Source: Candidatus Eiseniibacteriota bacterium
GTDB lineage: Bacteria; Arandabacterota; Arandabacteria; JAGLYR01
DNA length: 27,940 bases
Direction: 5' to 3'
Assembly (NCBI GenBank): GCA_023132135.1
Contig: JAGLYR010000020.1
Coordinates: forward strand, 1 to 27,940
How positions within the stretch are numbered: position 1 is the stretch's first letter; each line of letters begins with the position of its first letter. Under the pieces are notes generated by a model, which did no database searches, was not told the origin of the DNA, and saw only the letters and a program-made list of their open reading frames with translations. Both the position numbers and the translations under genes were made by a program. This document shows positions 24,949-27,940 of the stretch, in pieces.

Positions 24949-26172
24949 TCAGAGGAGAGTGGGAACTTCGAGGGCAACTGAATCACTCCCCGCCACGGAG
25001 CGCGGATCAATCCGCTTGATGAACTCGAGACCCTTGACGGAGGTTTTCAGGATCACGGCGCTCTTCACCCCATCACGCCGCGCGTCCAGCGACAGGGTGC
25101 CGGTGAGGCCCCGAAACCCGCGGGTGGAGTTGATGGCGTTCTTCAGATCCTCCCGCGTGTCCACGGAAGCCCGGCCCAGCGCGTCGGCCACCAGAGACAT
25201 CGCATCATACCCAAGGGCGGCCAGTGAGTGCGGACGGTAGCCATATTTCGTCATGAAGAACGCCACGAATTCCGAGACGGCCTCCACAGGTTCATCGGCG
25301 GCGAAATGGGCCACGAAGTAGTGACCCGGCAAGCCACCCTCACAGGACACTGCCACCGCCGGCACATCCCACCCATCTCCACCCAGAACGGGGATCTCCA
25401 GACCTCGCTGCCGTGCCTGCTGGAGGAATGTCCGGATCTCACCATAGTATCCCGGCAGGAACACGGCATCGGCGGAGGTCGCCTCAAGAGAGACGAGGAT
25501 CTCGGCGAAATCCTCCTGGCCCTGGTGGTACTGCGCTCTCCACACAATCTCGCCGCCGGCTCCCGTCACTGCATCCACGAAGAACTCCGCGAGCTCTGTG
25601 CTATAGTACGAGCCGCTCTCGGTCAGAATTGCGAAGCTCCGAGCCCTCAGGAACTCCCGCGCGAAATGCGCGGCCACGCGCGCCTGGAACCCATTCGTGA
25701 AGCAGACGCGGCACACATACTCCCCGGCGCGGGTCACGCCAGTCAAGGTCGCAGCCGGAAGGACAAGAGGGATACCCCTTTCCTGCACGGCCCTGGATGC
25801 CCCCAGTGCATTTCGCGAAGCCAGAGGCCCAAGGATGGCCAGCACACCTCCCGCGTCCAGCTTGGCAATGGCCTGCATCGTCACGTCAGGCCGGCTCTCG
25901 TTGTCAAGGACGATGAGATCTATCTTGCGGCCGCCCACTCCGCCTGATCGGTTAATCATTTCCACTGCAGCCAGGATCCCGTTCATCGCGTCACGGCCGT
26001 AGAATGAACGGTCCCCGCTGAGCGGGAGAACTGCTCCGATCTTGATGGACGGACAACTTGTCTCCTCCTGCCAGCAACCGGGCTGCGCCGCTAACATGAG
26101 GAGAAAAGGCAGGACTGCCGCGGGGAGAAACCATCCTCTTCTGCCGGCAGCATCCTTCATCGCTTGAGTCAC
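24949..26172 (-). CDS. Branched-chain-amino-acid-type ABC substrate-binding protein (Peripla_BP_6)
   Basis: 407 residues from GTG at 26172, chosen because GAGGT sits 6 nt upstream; ATG at 26160 is an alternative. A signal peptide (hydrophobic core FLPAAVLPFLLMLAA) ends at QPGC; the cysteine suggests a lipoprotein, but the lipobox lacks the usual Leu at -3. The periplasmic-binding fold type I follows: KIGAVLPLSGDRSFYGRDAMNGILAAVEMINRSGG-like start, VLDNESRPDVTMQAIAKL, AILGPLASRNALGASRAV, AVFLPGYYGEIRTFLQQAR and RPHSLAALGYDAMSLVADAL. It would bind an amino acid, peptide or similar small ligand. No permease or ATPase gene is adjacent, so transport partner and ligand are unknown. The reading frame up to 26280 enters the MITE-like element and is rejected. 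Confidence 0.88.
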   Translation of the reverse strand: MTQAMKDAAGRRGWFLPAAVLPFLLMLAAQPGCWQEETSCPSIKIGAVLPLSGDRSFYGRDAMNGILAAVEMINRSGGVGGRKIDLIVLDNESRPDVTMQAIAKLDAGGVLAILGPLASRNALGASRAVQERGIPLVLPAATLTGVTRAGEYVCRVCFTNGFQARVAAHFAREFLRARSFAILTESGSYYSTELAEFFVDAVTGAGGEIVWRAQYHQGQEDFAEILVSLEATSADAVFLPGYYGEIRTFLQQARQRGLEIPVLGGDGWDVPAVAVSCEGGLPGHYFVAHFAADEPVEAVSEFVAFFMTKYGYRPHSLAALGYDAMSLVADALGRASVDTREDLKNAINSTRGFRGLTGTLSLDARRDGVKSAVILKTSVKGLEFIKRIDPRSVAGSDSVALEVPTLL

Positions 26173-26183
26173 ACCCTTACCTC

Positions 26184-26338
26184 TAGCCCGCATTATGCAC
26201 AAGTCTTCCAGCCTGGCGCGGGGTCGATTTCGACCGGAGGCGCAGCCACGCTCCGCTGAGGATCGAAATCGGCGCCGCAACGCAGTCCAAGCATATCCTG
26301 AGACCCTCGCAGCAGGGATTCATGAATAATCCAGGCTA
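26184..26338. mobile_element. MITE-like hairpin element, copy 3 (apparently complete)
   Basis: About 155 bp. The left end on plus reads TAGCCCGCATTATGCA; the right end on minus reads TAGCCTGGATTATTCA, an imperfect terminal inverted repeat with 13 of 16 positions equal. The interior is also self-complementary: TCGATTTCGA near 26224 against TCGAAATCG near 26263, with GC-rich flanks. There is no open frame and no transposase. TA at both borders fits a two-base target duplication. The TAG at 26338-26336 ends the DUF151 gene, and the other end touches the ribosome site of the binding-protein gene. Confidence 0.75.
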
Positions 26339-26827
26339 TGGGGATACGTTTCCGAAATCCTCCGGATCCATTCCCTCAAGGAAGTCTCTCAGCTGTTGTG
26401 CGGGGTCGCTGGATTCCATTTTCCGGCCCTGAACCTCGAAGAGATCTTCGGCAACGTAGATCGGCGATCCGGTTCGCAGAGCCAGCGCGATGGAATCACT
26501 GGGGCGCGCGTCGATGCTGAGGATTTCATTGTCCCGCTCGAACACCATCTTCGCGAAAAACGTATTGGTGCGGATCTCCGTGACGGCCACCTTCTCCAGA
26601 TTGACCTTGAGCCCGTCGATGATCATCTTCATCAGATCATGGGTCAAGGGCCGCTCGAATTTCCTCCCCGCCAGTTCAAGGGCAATGGCTCCTGCCTCGG
26701 CATGGCCAATCCATATGGGGAGGACCCGATCCCCGTTCGACTCCCGGAGTATGACCACAGGACTGCGCGCGTTTTCATCCAACCTCAGACCACTTACGCG
26801 CACCTCAACCATCGTCCGCTCGTCCAT
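26336..26827 (-). CDS. Bifunctional nuclease family protein (BFN/DUF151)
   Basis: 163 residues from ATG at 26827, 11 bp after the preceding stop; ATG at 26812 is an alternative. The DUF151 pattern is clear: VVILRESNGDRVLPIWIGHAEA (about 24-45), FERPLTHDLMKMIIDGL, FFAKMVFERDN, and IDARPSDSIALALRTGSPIYV. Members have been reported with DNase and RNase activity, but the physiological role is unsettled. The acidic tail ends at the TAG contributed by the adjacent repeat element. Spacing indicates an operon with the PpiC-type gene upstream. Confidence 0.9.
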   Translation of the reverse strand: MDERTMVEVRVSGLRLDENARSPVVILRESNGDRVLPIWIGHAEAGAIALELAGRKFERPLTHDLMKMIIDGLKVNLEKVAVTEIRTNTFFAKMVFERDNEILSIDARPSDSIALALRTGSPIYVAEDLFEVQGRKMESSDPAQQLRDFLEGMDPEDFGNVSP

Positions 26828-26837
26828 CCGGTTTCTG

Positions 26838-27940
26838 CTACTCCCTAATGCGGACGACGCCGTCCGGTAAGCAGAGATCATCGTCGGGCATGTTATCCTG
26901 GCCCAGGTTCTCCAGCATCCACCGTGCCGACTCAGCCAGATCGCAGTCCGGGTACATCTCGAGGACACTCTCAAACGCTTTCTTCGCGCGAGTGAAATCC
27001 GCCAGTTCCTCGGCATACGTGAATCCGACCATGAACTGTGCTTCGTGGGCTCGGCTGCTATCCGGATAGAGCTCCATAACCTGTTGATAGTACCGGATCC
27101 GCTGCTTGGGTGTCTTGGAGCTCTGCGCGTTCCCGAAGAGCTCTTCCACCGAAGGAAGCCCCAGCTGATCTTCGAAATAGGTGATGCGGAACTGCTCGGT
27201 GAGCTCGATGAACTTCATGTCGTACAGTTCGGCAGCCCGCCTCTCGCTTTCCCGGCGCTCGATCTGGCCCCGGATATCCCCGAGTGGCATAAGTCCACCA
27301 AGGTGAACTTCCTCGGCCTTGATCACGTGAAACCCGATGGCCGACTCAACCACGGGACCCACCTCACCATCCTCCGATAGTTGCACAGCAGCAGCTACCA
27401 GCTCGTTCACCTGCCCAAGAAGAGGAACCTGGTGACCCGGGCTCAGGTACCCGGGAATGAGTCCGCCCTTGTCCTTGGTCTTCTCGTCAATCGAGTAGTT
27501 TGAGGCCAGCTTGTCGAAATGCCGTCCCATCTCCGCCAGTTCCCGAACCCTCTCCGCTTGCTTCCTGGTCTTGGTCAGTACATGGCGGATGCGAACCCTG
27601 GGCTCGGTTCGGAACTCCTCGAGATGCGACCGGTAGTATTCCTCGACTTCCTCAGAATTGGGCTTCGCTTTGTCCCGGATCTCCGCGTTGTAGTAGGCTC
27701 GAAGCATGGCATTCCGACGAACCCGCTCAACCTCTGCCACGACACTCTCATCCTTGGCGTGGCCCGCCGCCTCGGCAGCCTGGAAAAAAGCCTCCTCTTC
27801 CACCAGCTTCCCCAGCAACTGTCTCCGGCCCGCCAGTCCCTCAAACTGATCGCGGGAGAGGGGTGCCATCATTCCAAGGCGTTCATCCAGATCCGTCTCG
27901 TAGAACTCCCGGGATCCCACCTTGGCAAGCGGGGCTCCAT
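26838..27940 (-). CDS. PpiC/SurA-type peptidyl-prolyl cis-trans isomerase with TPR-like C-terminus (5' end outside window)
   Basis: Partial: the frame stays open to the window edge, and the first visible residues (GAPLAKVGSREFYETDLDERL) are what normally follows the signal peptide in SurA-like chaperones, so the true start lies beyond 27940. A helical N-terminal domain precedes a parvulin domain (RVRIRHVLTKTRKQA, then FDKLASNYSIDEKTKDKGG and GEVGPVVESAIGFHVIKAEE). After a helical stretch come two TPR-like repeats (QRIRYYQQVMELYPDSSRAHEAQ and FTRAKKAFESVLEMYPDCDLAE). It would assist folding of exported or outer-membrane proteins in the periplasm. The TPR tail is not part of classical SurA. Confidence 0.85.
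   Translation of the reverse strand, partial: GAPLAKVGSREFYETDLDERLGMMAPLSRDQFEGLAGRRQLLGKLVEEEAFFQAAEAAGHAKDESVVAEVERVRRNAMLRAYYNAEIRDKAKPNSEEVEEYYRSHLEEFRTEPRVRIRHVLTKTRKQAERVRELAEMGRHFDKLASNYSIDEKTKDKGGLIPGYLSPGHQVPLLGQVNELVAAAVQLSEDGEVGPVVESAIGFHVIKAEEVHLGGLMPLGDIRGQIERRESERRAAELYDMKFIELTEQFRITYFEDQLGLPSVEELFGNAQSSKTPKQRIRYYQQVMELYPDSSRAHEAQFMVGFTYAEELADFTRAKKAFESVLEMYPDCDLAESARWMLENLGQDNMPDDDLCLPDGVVRIRE

Noticed and set aside
24786-25010. Minus-strand open frame between the binding protein and selA
   Set aside because: Its SHHEVTKSRKT-like segment is the translation of the CACGAAG-type intergenic repeat, a known source of artefact ORFs.

Overview
The window is a gene-dense, GC-rich bacterial chromosome segment. 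Eighteen of the nineteen recognised protein genes are on the minus strand; only the DUF2225 gene (16426-17097) is on plus. A SurA/PpiC-type peptidyl-prolyl isomerase, a lipoprotein-like substrate-binding protein, a SPOR protein and lipid-linked glycan genes suggest a diderm, Gram-negative-type cell. selA shows that selenocysteine is probably used. Gene content is compatible with an uncultured lineage of the FCB group or a neighbouring candidate phylum, but that placement is inference; there is no rRNA or other decisive marker. No tRNA, rRNA, CRISPR array, prophage or transposase was seen.

Layout in minus-strand transcription order, from the right edge. (1) 27940-24949: a PpiC-type isomerase with TPR-like tail (cut by the window edge), a bifunctional-nuclease-family (DUF151) protein, a MITE-like hairpin element, and an orphan branched-chain-amino-acid-type binding protein. 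(2) 24703-17364: selA, an unusual degenerate-P-loop/TM/SPOR protein, smc and ftsY. (3) The DUF2225 gene on plus converges on ftsY and diverges from a small PAS protein; the divergent region holds a second, half copy of the MITE-like element. (4) 15531-10548: a sigma70-type promoter, an FMN riboswitch and an intrinsic terminator, then ribD-ribE-ribBA-ribH-nusB and, with tiny gaps or overlaps, a metallophosphoesterase and a GT2 glycosyltransferase. (5) 9512-22: an internal promoter, then a tightly packed envelope-glycan/membrane run (GT4, SAM methyltransferase, YfhO-type, UPF0104/LPG-synthase TM-type, DUF2723-TPR, alkaline-phosphatase-superfamily phosphodiesterase).

The riboflavin genes are a complete GTP plus ribulose-5-phosphate to riboflavin set except for the phosphatase step, which is commonly supplied by a general HAD phosphatase encoded elsewhere. 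The riboswitch has an unusually legible switching design: ten nucleotides of its 5' arm are identical to the 3' arm of the downstream terminator. The envelope genes look like a pathway that builds, modifies and transfers a lipid-linked glycan.

The most unusual structure is the dispersed element at 1-24, 16273-16353 and 26184-26338. It has terminal inverted repeats beginning TAGCC, a hairpin-capable interior and no coding capacity. In two of three copies its terminal TAG is the stop codon of the neighbouring gene, as expected if a TA-targeting element beginning with G inserts into a stop codon and recreates TAG. Other points of interest are the degenerate CpsD/ParA-like SPOR fusion, a Cys-bearing PAS protein with a histidine-kinase-like helix but no ATPase domain, a 39-bp tandem duplication at the 3' end of ribE, and a perfect hairpin before the YfhO gene.
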